In this document: positions 1-8,148 of the stretch, in pieces
How positions within the stretch are numbered: position 1 is the first letter of the stretch
Layout: each line of letters opens with the position of its first letter
Assembly (NCBI GenBank): GCA_934167445.1
Contig: CAKPKJ010000002.1
Span: 1 to 64,000 of the forward strand
Source: an uncultured Clostridia bacterium
GTDB taxonomy: Bacteria > Bacillota > Clostridia > TANB77 > CAG-508
Length of the DNA stretch: 64,000 nt
Direction: 5' to 3'
Translations under genes and position numbers: made by a program
The notes under the pieces: generated by a model
Database searches by the model: none
What the model was told of the DNA's origin: nothing
What the model saw: only the letters and a program-made list of their open reading frames with translations

Positions 1-1
1 T

Positions 2-769
2 CCCAGCATAGCAATTCTTATGGTGTTAACAGCCATAATGATTGCACTTACTGGGTGCACTACGTCGGAAAAACCGGATCCAATTGTCCAGAATGTTTAT
101 ATTAAGGAGGATGACAACTCATCTGATAACAACGCAGAGACAAAAATGCTTGTTGAGCTTGAGGACGAAGGTGAAACAGAACTTGTAATTCTTTCAGCCC
201 CCAACGAACTTTTTGATAAATTAGGTATTGGAAAAAAGGAGAAATATACCCAAGCTACAGAAGAAAAAGTAAAAGCTGTTTTAGACGTTTTGGTCAAAGA
301 GCTTGGTTTAAGCACTAAAACTTTGTCACAGTTTAATGAGCACACTACGCCGGAAAACTCGGCTCCAGCTGTCCAGAATGTATATATTAAAGAGGATGAC
401 AACTCATCCGATAACAAGGCAGATACCAAAATGTTTGTTGAGTTTGATAACGAAGCTGGAACAACAGGTATAACCCTTTCAGTTCCCAATGAACTTTTTG
501 ATAAATTAGGTATTAAAAAAAAGGAGAAATATACTAAAGCTACAGAAGAAAAAGTAAAAGCTGTTTTAAATGTTTTGGCCAAAGGATATAACTTGAATAT
601 TAAAGCTTTGTTACATCGTAAGTCTGTAGTAGATAAAGAAGGTGAGTTTGAGATAGCTTTAGAACTTTTTCTGATTATCGGTGTGATCGCTGTGGTAAAA
701 GAAGCATATGACGAAGATAAAAAAAAGAGAAAGATTCGTGCTCATCTCAGGTATTGGAAAATTCCCTAA
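2..769 (+). CDS. TPM-related lipoprotein, degenerate and internally duplicated; 5' end cut by the window
   Basis: The reading frame is open from base 2, and bases 1-69 are identical to 988-1056 inside the next gene, so the true start lies left of the window. A hydrophobic segment ends in the lipobox LTGC, which predicts an exported lipoprotein. The body holds two copies of one module: (Q)NVYIKEDDNSSDN followed by ELFDKLGI.KKEKYT and KVKAVL. Copies lie near bases 85-295 and 370-580. The modules match the beginning and end of the TPM-domain gene at 966 but lack the middle, including the region around GRGLEG, so this is probably a decayed paralogue that also duplicated internally. A hydrophobic stretch sits near bases 655-700, followed by a lysine-rich tail. 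Function is unknown. Confidence 0.7.
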   Translation, partial: PSIAILMVLTAIMIALTGCTTSEKPDPIVQNVYIKEDDNSSDNNAETKMLVELEDEGETELVILSAPNELFDKLGIGKKEKYTQATEEKVKAVLDVLVKELGLSTKTLSQFNEHTTPENSAPAVQNVYIKEDDNSSDNKADTKMFVEFDNEAGTTGITLSVPNELFDKLGIKKKEKYTKATEEKVKAVLNVLAKGYNLNIKALLHRKSVVDKEGEFEIALELFLIIGVIAVVKEAYDEDKKKRKIRAHLRYWKIP

Positions 770-777
770 CTAAAAAA

Positions 778-809
778 GAGCACCTGCTAGATATTTCTAG
801 TAGGTGCTC
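778..809 (+). terminator. Intrinsic terminator after the first TPM-related gene
   Basis: A perfect 14-bp stem (778-791 with 796-809, loop TATT) is preceded by an A-run and followed by CTTAACTTT. It is almost identical to the hairpin at 2379-2410, with only the GCAC/GCTC core changed on both arms. Confidence 0.8.
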
Positions 810-866
810 TTAACTTTAATTTTACAAATTTGATTCGAGTTTTACGATATACCAGTACAATATAAC

Positions 867-895
867 TTGCGTTTTATGTAAAATCAGAGTATAAT
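867..895 (+). promoter_or_regulatory. Sigma-A promoter for the TPM-lemA pair
   Basis: TTGCGT at 867-872 and TATAAT at 890-895 are separated by 17 bp. Two short hairpins follow in the leader (905-920, ATAACC/GGTTAT; 938-951, CAGATT/AATCTG), then a GAGGGG ribosome site before the ATG at 966. Confidence 0.75.
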
Positions 896-965
896 AATAC
901 GTGCATAACCTTTGGGTTATTGTATGTATAGGCTAATCAGATTGTAATCTGAGAGGGGAAAAGGT

Positions 966-1745
966 ATGAAAAAAAAGCGGATAATTCCCAGCATAGCAAT
1001 TCTTATGGTGTTAACAGCCATAATGATTGCACTTACTGGGTGCACTACGTCGGAAGAAATTCCGGTTCCAACTGTCAAAAAAGATGTGTACATCTATGAC
1101 GAGGACAATGCAATTGATGACAAAGTTGAAGCAAAGCTTAACAAAATGCTTGTTGAGCTTGAGAATAAGACTGGAGCAGAATTTGTAGTTGTTTCAGTAC
1201 AAGATTTACAAGGCAAATCAATCGAAAGTTATTCCAATGAACTTTTTAATAAATTGGGCATTGGAAAAAAGGATAAAGACAACGGTGTACTACTGTTGTT
1301 TTCATCTACTGATATCAAGGTTAGACTTGAAATCGGACGTGGACTAGAGGGTTGCCTAACTGATGGAAAGTGCGGCAAAATTCTTGATGATTATTTTGTG
1401 CCATATCGTAGCAAGGATAAATACACTAAAGCTACAGAAGAGACAGTAAAAGCTGTCTTAAATGTGCTGGCCAAAGAATATGGTGTAAACATCAAAGACC
1501 TGAAACAGGCTAAGTCTGGAACAGACAGTAAAGATGAACTCACACCAGAAGCAATTGTAGAAGGAATTATATTCTTTATTATAATTGTGGCTATAATAGT
1601 AATATTTCTCGAAGGTTCAGGCGGATCTTCTGGCGGATATGGTGGAGGTTCATATGGAGGCTTCTATGGCGGAGGAAGTGGTTTTTCGTCAAGAGGAGGA
1701 AGCTTCGGCGGAGGATTCTCTGGAGGAGGTGGAGCTTCTCGATAA
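966..1745 (+). CDS. TPM-domain lipoprotein with glycine-rich tail (YgcG-like)
   Basis: 259 aa. An N-terminal signal with lipobox LTGC is followed by a TPM_phosphatase-type domain at about residues 38-170 (DDKVEAKLNKML, GAEFVVVSVQ, DNGVLLLFS, EIGRGLEG, DDYFVPYRS), one membrane helix at about 197-215 and a Gly/Ser tail from about 217. TPM proteins are membrane-anchored, with proposed roles in membrane-protein quality control or phosphatase activity; the exact function is unknown. It sits 50 bp upstream of lemA, a frequent genomic partner. Oddity: codon 5 (978-980) is CGG, the only in-frame CGG in the window not at a frameshift site. Together with more C/G-rich codons than the neighbours, this suggests recent acquisition. 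A start at Met14 (1005) would avoid the codon. Confidence 0.85.
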   Translation: MKKKRIIPSIAILMVLTAIMIALTGCTTSEEIPVPTVKKDVYIYDEDNAIDDKVEAKLNKMLVELENKTGAEFVVVSVQDLQGKSIESYSNELFNKLGIGKKDKDNGVLLLFSSTDIKVRLEIGRGLEGCLTDGKCGKILDDYFVPYRSKDKYTKATEETVKAVLNVLAKEYGVNIKDLKQAKSGTDSKDELTPEAIVEGIIFFIIIVAIIVIFLEGSGGSSGGYGGGSYGGFYGGGSGFSSRGGSFGGGFSGGGGASR

Positions 1746-1794
1746 TTCGGTTTTCATAGAATAGTAAGTCTGACATTTTGTTAGGAGAGTTATT

Positions 1795-2370
1795 ATGAAG
1801 AGTAACAGCAAAGTGTTACTGGGCCTTGGTGCAATCGTACTTGTTATTGCATTTTGGTTCTTTGGAACAATGAACAATTTGGTTTCTATGAAGGAAGAGG
1901 TTAACTCTCAACAGTCTCAAGTTGAGACTACGCTTCAAAGGCGAAGTGACCTTATTCCAAATTTGGTGGCAACTGTAAAAGGTTATGCTAACCATGAAGA
2001 AAAGGTTTTTACAGACATTGCTGATGCAAGGTCAAAGCTTGCAGGGAGCATTGATAATGGTGACATTGAAAGTATCAATGAAGCTAATAATGCTCTGAAT
2101 TCTGCACTTAGCAGATTATTGGCTATTTCAGAGAATTATCCAGATCTCAAAGCTAGTGAGCAATTTACAGCTCTTCAAGATGAATTGGCCGGAACAGAAA
2201 ATCGTATTGCTGTTGCAAGGCAGCACTATAATGAGAAGGTCAAAAGTTACAATACTGCTGTTAAAAGTTTTCCAACTAGCATTGTTGCTGGAATAGGTGG
2301 ATACCATACAGAGCAGTATTTTGAAGCTGACGAGAGTGCAAAAAACGTACCTACGGTTAGTTTTGACTAA
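1795..2370 (+). CDS. lemA: LemA family protein
   Basis: 191 aa, starting at ATG with the ribosome site GGAGAG. It has one N-terminal membrane helix (about residues 7-27) followed by the helical LemA body: the conserved stretch VETTLQRRSDLIPNLVATVK at about residues 43-62 and the block ENRIAVARQHYNEKVKSYN are clearly recognisable. LemA proteins are small membrane-anchored helical-bundle proteins of unsettled function, often next to TPM-domain genes as here. It is co-directional with the TPM gene and probably shares the promoter at 867. The transcript ends at the stem-loop just after the stop. Family assignment is secure; function is not. Confidence 0.9.
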   Translation: MKSNSKVLLGLGAIVLVIAFWFFGTMNNLVSMKEEVNSQQSQVETTLQRRSDLIPNLVATVKGYANHEEKVFTDIADARSKLAGSIDNGDIESINEANNALNSALSRLLAISENYPDLKASEQFTALQDELAGTENRIAVARQHYNEKVKSYNTAVKSFPTSIVAGIGGYHTEQYFEADESAKNVPTVSFD

Positions 2371-2378
2371 CTAAAAAA

Positions 2379-2410
2379 GAGCTCCTGCTAGATATTTCTA
2401 GTAGGAGCTC
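2379..2410. terminator. Bidirectional intrinsic terminator between lemA and the PASTA PBP
   Basis: A 14-bp perfect stem (2379-2392 with 2397-2410, loop TATT) lies between converging genes, with an A-run before it. It is near-identical to the stem-loop at 778-809. Confidence 0.8.
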
Positions 2411-2413
2411 TTC

Positions 2414-4717
2414 CTATTGACCACCACCGGTTAATTTTTGTTTTAATGTGACTTTTATAATTGTACCTTCAGGAATTTGTTCATCTTTAGAATATTCTTG
2501 AGTACTTACATAACCAGAACCTTCAATATTTATATTTAAATTTTTATCTCTTAATGTAGTTTTGGCTTGAGAAGCAGTTAAACCTTTTAAATCTGGAACA
2601 GAAATTGATGTGGCAACATTACTATCTGAACCATAAAGTACGACAATTGAATCTTTAGATAATTGTGAACCAGGTTTTGGATTTTGATCTGAAACTAAAA
2701 TGCTATTAGGGTCACCTTTTACATATGTTTTTACTGTAAATCCAGCATCTTCTAAAGTTTTCTTAGCTTCTGTAACCGTTTTTTCTTTGACATTAGGAAC
2801 AGTAATCGAATCAGAAGAATTACTTTCAGCAGTTTCACTAGATGGAATTCCTAAATATGGAAGAATTTCACTTAACATTTGTGAAACTACAGGTCCAGCT
2901 AATGTACCACCTTGGTGATTGCTTGCAGGAGGGTCATAAAGTGTTAGTAGTAAAGTTACCTGAGTATCTTCAACAGGAGCAATAGCACAATAAGAAGCAA
3001 CATAGCCATTATCTTTTTGCGTATATATTGGTTCAGATGTACCAGTTTTTCCACCTATTGAATAACCTTGGACTGCAGCGTGCCTACCAGAACCATCTGT
3101 AACAACTGATTCCATTAGACTTCTAACCTCTTTAGCTGTTTCAGCAGAGACAACTTGTCTAACCTTAGTTACAGGAACTTCAGTAACTGCACCGGTATCA
3201 GTGTTTGTATATTGTTTGACAATTCTAGGTTGTAAAAGTACTCCATCATTTGCAATAGCAGAAACAGCTGTAATCATTTGTAATGGTGTTATATTAAGTC
3301 TTTGCCCAAAAGACATTGTTGCAAGTTCTACTGGTCCTACATTATCTAATTTTTGGAATATACTACTTTGTTCTCCGTATAATCCTGAATGTGTAGATTC
3401 AAATAATCCAAAAGCATTATAGTATTTATATAATGTTGAAGCACCAATCCTTTTTCCTAATTGCATAAATGCAGGGTTGCAAGAATTACCAAGTGCTTTT
3501 CTTAAAGTCTGAGAGCCATGAGGATTAGCAGACCAACATTTTATTTTCAATGTTCCGGAAGATGTATCTTCAAATTCCTCATAACCTTTGCAGTAAAAAT
3601 CATTTGCCTTATCTGTTGTTGTTATATTTTCCTCTAATGCGACAGAAGAAGTTATAACTTTAAAAACAGAACCAGGTTCATAAGTTTCAGCAACAGATTT
3701 ATTTGCCCACATTTTATATAATGCTTCCCCTTTTTCATCAGAAGAAAGAGAATCATATGTTGTAGCTAGCGATTCATTAGGTGTATAAGGTTCATTTAAA
3801 TTGTAATTAGGGTATGAAGCCATTGCTAATATATCACCAGTTTTAGGGTTCATTACAATAACATTTCCACCTTTTTTACAATTGTTCTCATCAACTGCTT
3901 GTTTTAAATATTTTTCAACAATAGTTTGAATATTAACATCAAGGGAAAGTGTTAAGTTACTACCATTTTCAGCAGAAATATAAGTTTCTTCTGAATCTGG
4001 AATTTCTTGTTGATCACTACCTTTAGAGCTTACTATTTTTCCAGGAGTACCTGTTAAGATAGTATCCCAAGTAGATTCAATTCCACTTAGACCTTGATTA
4101 TCATTACCACAAAAACCAATAACTTGTGAAGCTAAATTATTATATGGGTAATATCTTTTGTTATCTTCATCTATATTAATTCCAACTGAGACATCATTTG
4201 TTTTCATCCAAGTTTTTAAAGTCTCTACCTTAGTTTGGTCCACTTTTTTTGCAATAGTTTCTACTTGAGAAGAACTATTTACCTTGCTTAATGTGTCATT
4301 ATAATCTAGTTCAAAAATTTCAGAAAGACCTTTTGCAACTTTTTCTTTTAATGCTGTTGTTGCATCATCAGTTTTTCCAACAATCTTAAACGGATTTATT
4401 GTAATAGTATCAACTTGAGCACTTATAGCTAAAGCTTTTCCAGTTGAATCATAAATGTTTCCACGTTTCGGACTTATAATTTGATTAATTGCTTGCTGAT
4501 TATAGGCTTGTTCTTTTAAATAACTACCTTGAACAAATTGTAAAAATCCAATTCTACCAATTAATAAAACAAAAATTATAATTACTACAATTAAAGTGAT
4601 TCTTAATTTTTTTGTTTGCACAAAATTACTATATTCAAATGGTGTTTTAATTTTTACTATATTATTATTTTTATTATTCTTCTCTTTATGTATTTTTTTG
4701 TTTGAGTTTTTTTTCAT
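2414..4717 (-). CDS. Class B penicillin-binding protein with two PASTA domains (SpoVD/PBP2x type)
   Basis: 767 aa peptidoglycan D,D-transpeptidase. Order: a Lys/Asn-rich cytoplasmic tail, a membrane helix at about residues 38-60, a PBP dimerisation domain (starting near SPKRGNIYDSTG), then the transpeptidase domain with SVFK (Ser350, Lys353), SCN (Ser412) and KTG (Lys557). Two C-terminal PASTA domains begin near VPNVKEKTVTEA and VPDLKGLTASQA. The start is ATG with AGAGGCG upstream. It is a close paralogue of the dcw-cluster PBP at 10339, which lacks PASTA domains. By family this could be the sporulation SpoVD enzyme or the division PBP; sequence alone does not decide. It is monocistronic, reads against lemA, and has no in-frame CGG. 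Confidence 0.92.
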   Translation of the reverse strand: MKKNSNKKIHKEKNNKNNNIVKIKTPFEYSNFVQTKKLRITLIVVIIIFVLLIGRIGFLQFVQGSYLKEQAYNQQAINQIISPKRGNIYDSTGKALAISAQVDTITINPFKIVGKTDDATTALKEKVAKGLSEIFELDYNDTLSKVNSSSQVETIAKKVDQTKVETLKTWMKTNDVSVGINIDEDNKRYYPYNNLASQVIGFCGNDNQGLSGIESTWDTILTGTPGKIVSSKGSDQQEIPDSEETYISAENGSNLTLSLDVNIQTIVEKYLKQAVDENNCKKGGNVIVMNPKTGDILAMASYPNYNLNEPYTPNESLATTYDSLSSDEKGEALYKMWANKSVAETYEPGSVFKVITSSVALEENITTTDKANDFYCKGYEEFEDTSSGTLKIKCWSANPHGSQTLRKALGNSCNPAFMQLGKRIGASTLYKYYNAFGLFESTHSGLYGEQSSIFQKLDNVGPVELATMSFGQRLNITPLQMITAVSAIANDGVLLQPRIVKQYTNTDTGAVTEVPVTKVRQVVSAETAKEVRSLMESVVTDGSGRHAAVQGYSIGGKTGTSEPIYTQKDNGYVASYCAIAPVEDTQVTLLLTLYDPPASNHQGGTLAGPVVSQMLSEILPYLGIPSSETAESNSSDSITVPNVKEKTVTEAKKTLEDAGFTVKTYVKGDPNSILVSDQNPKPGSQLSKDSIVVLYGSDSNVATSISVPDLKGLTASQAKTTLRDKNLNINIEGSGYVSTQEYSKDEQIPEGTIIKVTLKQKLTGGGQ

Positions 4718-4787
4718 AAAATCGCCTCTTTAGTTAAAAATTCACAAAAATATTTTATCTTAAAAAACTTAAAAAAGCAACAAAAAC

Positions 4788-4816
4788 TTGAAAAATTCAC
4801 ATAATTATAATACAAT
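4788..4816 (+). promoter_or_regulatory. Sigma-A promoter for rsmA
   Basis: TTGAAA (4788-4793), a 17-bp spacer and TACAAT (4811-4816). Confidence 0.65.
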
Positions 4817-4857
4817 GTTTATTAGAGTAATATAAAAAAATAAAAGGAAGGTTAACA

Positions 4858-5727
4858 TTGAAAAACATATTAGAAGAAACTAAATTTATAATGGACAAAT
4901 ATAAAATACGTGCAAACAAATCATTAGGCCAAAATTTTTTAGTAGATGATAATGTAGTGCAAAATATAGTAGACGGAAGTAATGTGAATAAGGAAGATTT
5001 AGTTATAGAAATTGGACCAGGATTAGGGACCCTTACAGAATTTTTATTAGAAAGTGCACAAAAAGTTATATGTATAGAACTTGATGAAAGAATGATAAAT
5101 ATTTTAAAAGATAGATTTAGACTATATAATAATTTCGAAATAATAAATCAAGATGTATTAAAAGTAGATTTAAAAGAATTAATAAAAAGAGAAAAGGAAA
5201 ACTCAAAAATAAAAAATGTCAAAGTTGTAGCCAATTTACCATATTATATAACAACACCAATTATTATGAAATTATTAGAAGAGCAATTAGATTTAGAATC
5301 TATAACTGTAATGGTACAAAAAGAAGTAGGTGACAGACTAATTGCAATACCGGGAAAAAAGGAAACTGGAGCAATAACATATACCGTTTATTATTATGCT
5401 GAATCAGAAAAAATACTAGAAGTTCCAAATAGTTCATTTATACCAGAACCAGAGGTGACATCAGAGGTTATAAAGTTAAATATAAGAAAAAAACCACCAG
5501 TAGAGGTTACAGATAAAAAACTTATGTTTAAGGTCATAAAAAATGCTTTTATGCAAAGAAGAAAAACACTAATAAATTCATTAACAAACACAAAAATATT
5601 TGAGAATAAAGAACAAGGAGCTAAAGTATTAAAAAAAATAAACCTAGATGAAAATATTAGAGCTGAAAAGTTATCATTGCAAGAATTTGCAGATATTGCT
5701 AATATGATTTATAACAAAAGTGTTTGA
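4858..5727 (+). CDS. rsmA: 16S rRNA (adenine1518/1519-N6)-dimethyltransferase
   Basis: 289 aa, usual length for RsmA/KsgA. It dimethylates two adenines near the 3' end of 16S rRNA late in small-subunit assembly. Visible motifs: SLGQNFLVD near the N-terminus, the SAM-binding loop IEIGPGLGTLTE at about residues 51-62, and the catalytic NLPYYITTP at about 125-133. The start is TTG at 4858, chosen because AAGGAAGG lies just upstream and the family N-terminus follows at once. The sortase gene begins 46 bp downstream, so the two may share a transcript from the promoter at 4788. Confidence 0.95.
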   Translation: MKNILEETKFIMDKYKIRANKSLGQNFLVDDNVVQNIVDGSNVNKEDLVIEIGPGLGTLTEFLLESAQKVICIELDERMINILKDRFRLYNNFEIINQDVLKVDLKELIKREKENSKIKNVKVVANLPYYITTPIIMKLLEEQLDLESITVMVQKEVGDRLIAIPGKKETGAITYTVYYYAESEKILEVPNSSFIPEPEVTSEVIKLNIRKKPPVEVTDKKLMFKVIKNAFMQRRKTLINSLTNTKIFENKEQGAKVLKKINLDENIRAEKLSLQEFADIANMIYNKSV

Positions 5728-5773
5728 AAAAATATAATTGTATGCTATAATAAAACAGGAAAAGGAGAAAAAT

Positions 5774-6520
5774 ATGAATCAGATTTTAGTGACAAAAAAA
5801 TTATATATTACACCAGAACTGAAAAAAAAGAAAAAAGCATATAAAGTGTATTTCATTTTATCTGTTTTTTTGATATGTATATTAGTTTCCTTTTATATTT
5901 ATGCGGAATATGATAGAAACAAAGGAGAAGAAGCTTCCGCATCATTATTAGCAGATTTTAATCAAGAAACAACAGAAATGAACAACAAAAAAAATGTATT
6001 AGTTGCTGTATTAGATGGAACAGATGAAGGAACAGATACAGTAGCGGTACAAAACACCAATAAGCAAAACACTATAAATAAAAATAAAAAGATAAAAACA
6101 GATAGTGGATATACATATTCAACAATTGCTAGCATAAACATACCAAAAATAAATGTTAATTATTCTATAATAGATGGAGAAACAGATTCAGTAGAAGAAA
6201 CAGATGCTTTATTAAAAATCTCACCAACCAAGTTTTGGGGACCAGACCCAAATACAGAAGGAAACTTTTGTGTAGTAGGACATAACTATAGGAATTCAAA
6301 ATTTTTTAGTAAAGTTCCTACATTAGAAAACGGAGATATAATTGAAATTACAGATAGCAACAATAAAACATTAAGATATAGTGTATATAGTAAATACGAA
6401 GTAGATCCAAATGATATAAGTTGTATAGACCAAAATACTAATGGCAAAAAAGAAGTTACCTTAATTACTTGTACAAATGATAGTAAATTAAGAGTTATTG
6501 TAAAAGCAAGAGCTTTATAA
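5774..6520 (+). CDS. Sortase family transpeptidase
   Basis: 248 aa from the ATG at 5774, which has a good ribosome site (AAAAGGAG); an upstream in-frame ATG at 5738 lacks one. There is a cytoplasmic basic segment, a membrane helix at about residues 24-43, a low-complexity linker to about residue 110, then the sortase barrel. Catalytic residues are visible: His170 in VVGHNY, Cys233 in TLITC and Arg240 in LRVIV. Sortases anchor cell-wall-sorted proteins or polymerise pili. The TLxTC signature and C-terminal compactness fit class D-like enzymes, but the class is an inference. No obvious substrate with a sorting signal lies in this window. Confidence 0.88.
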   Translation: MNQILVTKKLYITPELKKKKKAYKVYFILSVFLICILVSFYIYAEYDRNKGEEASASLLADFNQETTEMNNKKNVLVAVLDGTDEGTDTVAVQNTNKQNTINKNKKIKTDSGYTYSTIASINIPKINVNYSIIDGETDSVEETDALLKISPTKFWGPDPNTEGNFCVVGHNYRNSKFFSKVPTLENGDIIEITDSNNKTLRYSVYSKYEVDPNDISCIDQNTNGKKEVTLITCTNDSKLRVIVKARAL

Positions 6521-6546
6521 TACTAAATTTGATTAATATGTGATAA

Positions 6547-6633
6547 GAAAGACTTATGATATAACTTTGAATGCAGTTTCGAATGTGTATGGAAAAATCT
6601 TAGAAATTCTTACGTAGTTTTAGTAGTAACAAA
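6547..6633 (+). repeat. Truncated copy of the 183-bp hairpin repeat
   Basis: Matches the left half of the element at 51171-51353, including ACTTTGAATG at the stem boundary and TAGAAATTCTTACGTAGTTT in the core. The right half and its matching terminal stem are missing. Confidence 0.65.
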
Positions 6634-6685
6634 AGCCAAAAAAATTTCATAATATATATAAAAATTATGAAGGAATGAGAGTACA

Positions 6686-7367
6686 ATGGCTAAAATAATT
6701 GTTTTTAATAATGATACAAACAGAATGGAAACATATTACAGGAATGAGGCAGATCCTATGCCATATAATACTAATTCAACTTTAAGAGTTAGAGAATTCA
6801 GAGGTGCAAGCAAAAGCAATATATTATGGACAACAAAAAGAACAATGCAAAGTTGGAACAGCCAAAGATATATTTTTGGAGGACCTATACCAGTTGGATT
6901 TGCATTTAAAAGACCATATGAGGGTGGTCATCGGCAACCAAAGTCAACATTATGGCGGAACCGCATTTGATGTTGGCCAGACATTAACAGATACACGAAG
7001 AAGGAAATTATGGAATTCAGCCAAAAATTCTGGAGTTTGGTCATATGTAGAGCCTATATCAGTAACGCCAACGTGGGTACATTTTGATAAAAGATTTGGA
7101 ACACCAGCGTGTGCATCAGGAGGCTTTCCGACAATAAAAAGGGGGAGCATAAGTAATTATGTGCTAATAGCACAAGATGATTTGAATACTTTAGGATATA
7201 GGACAAATGGATTAGATGGAATATTTGGGGTTGCAACACAAAATGCTGTAAAAAGTTATCAAGCAAAAGTTGGATTACAAGCAGATGGAATTGTAGGGTG
7301 TAATACATGGCGTTCTTTACAAGAGGCAGTTGTTGGAACCGGTGCTACGAGCACTACAATTAATTAA
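6686..7367 (+). CDS. Zinc D-Ala-D-Ala-type peptidase (M15) with peptidoglycan-binding domain, read through a +1 frameshift at CGG
   Basis: Full product 226 aa if the ribosome shifts +1 at codon 83 (CGG, 6932-6934). The zero frame stops at 6970 after 94 aa. After the shift the sequence continues EGGH-G-NQSQHYGGTAFDV, then WSYVEP and TPTWVHFDKR, giving the His, Asp and His zinc ligands of a peptidase M15_3-type fold; a PG_binding_1 domain fills about residues 155-213 (LNTLGYRTNGLDGIFG, VGLQADGIVG). The substrate should be peptidoglycan peptide. No signal peptide is visible, so export is unclear. All catalytic residues after the first strand lie downstream of the shift, so a non-shifted product would be inactive. 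The alternative is an ordinary pseudogene, judged less likely because four other genes show the same lesion. Confidence 0.75.
6932..6935 (+). other. CGG +1 frameshift site, M15 peptidase
   Basis: CAT-CGG-C: CGG is in the zero frame as codon 83. Skipping the first C gives GGC (Gly) and opens the frame that carries SQHYGG. Confidence 0.75.
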
Positions 7368-7378
7368 AATAAATTCAA

Positions 7379-7402
7379 AAAAGAAGCAAATTATGCTTCT
7401 TT
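7379..7402. terminator. Weak bidirectional stem-loop between M15 peptidase and XRE regulator
   Basis: AGAAGCA (7382-7388) pairs with TGCTTCT (7394-7400), flanked by A and T runs. It overlaps the 3' end of the minus-strand gene. Confidence 0.45.
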
Positions 7403-7771
7403 CTTTGCTTTTGTGGATTTTTGAATTTTTACTAATTCATTAGTTAGAGCATTAATAACTAATTTATTATAATCGTCAAGTTTTAAATAACTTTCGATAA
7501 AATTTTGTCCAACTAAATCATTTACTGAAGGAGAGTCGGTGACATTAATGATATCAGAAAATAGAAAATTTGCATTAATGTTTAAAGCTTTACAAACATT
7601 GGTTATAGTATTAGCACTACCAAACGCAATACCACGTTCTAATTGACTAATATATCTTGTAGATAAAGACAATTTTTCAGCTAATTCTTCTTGGGTGTAT
7701 TTTGACTTTAATCTAGCTATTTTTATCTTTTTTCCGATACTTTTTCTTAATTCACTTTCTGTATTGTTCAT
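7391..7771 (-). CDS. XRE-family HTH transcriptional regulator
   Basis: 126 aa from the ATG at 7771, which lies 12 nt after AAAGGA; upstream in-frame ATGs at 7783 and further are possible. The N-terminal Cro/CI helix-turn-helix spans about residues 9-63 (IGKKIKIARLKSKYTQEELA, then STRYISQLERG). The C-terminal half is helical (ESYLKLDDYNKLVINALTNE), resembling the dimerisation regions of SinR/PBSX-type regulators. It is convergent with the M15 peptidase and upstream of the dcw promoter but reads away from it. The target is unknown. Confidence 0.85.
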   Translation of the reverse strand: MNNTESELRKSIGKKIKIARLKSKYTQEELAEKLSLSTRYISQLERGIAFGSANTITNVCKALNINANFLFSDIINVTDSPSVNDLVGQNFIESYLKLDDYNKLVINALTNELVKIQKSTKAKKEA

Positions 7772-8059
7772 TTTAAAATTCATTCCTTTCATCTTTTTGT
7801 TCAGAAGCACTGATAGCAAGGAAAATTGGCATTTTCTTGCAGATTAGTTCTTACTTTACCTATAATACAAAAAGTATATCAATGTCCGGGTTAAAATAGA
7901 ACGAACTGATAATAGGGTAAAAATGAAATAATACCACTATTAATAGTATAAAAACAGAATGATAAATTCTAATAAAAAATATGCTAAAGAAAAAATGAAT
8001 ATAAATTGATAGAAAAAATTAAAAATTCTTGAAAAAATTAAAAAAAATTGCAAAAACAC

Positions 8060-8088
8060 TTGCAAATTATAAAAAGTTATATTAGAAT
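8060..8088 (+). promoter_or_regulatory. Sigma-A promoter of the dcw cluster
   Basis: TTGCAA (8060-8065), 17 bp, TAGAAT (8083-8088). Transcription would begin near 8095, at the first MraZ box. Confidence 0.65.
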
Positions 8089-8095
8089 TTAATTG

Positions 8096-8132
8096 AAGTG
8101 GAGAAAAGTGGCACAAAGTGGTGACAAAGTGG
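8096..8132 (+). promoter_or_regulatory. MraZ operator: four AAGTGG boxes
   Basis: AAGTGG occurs at 8096, 8106, 8116 and 8127, spaced 10, 10 and 11 bp (one helical turn); three of the four read AAAGTGG. This matches the tandem AAAGTG-type boxes described for MraZ in Mollicutes. They lie directly after the -10 box and before mraZ, so autorepression is expected. Confidence 0.85.
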
Positions 8133-8148
8133 AGAGAGGTGAAATTAG

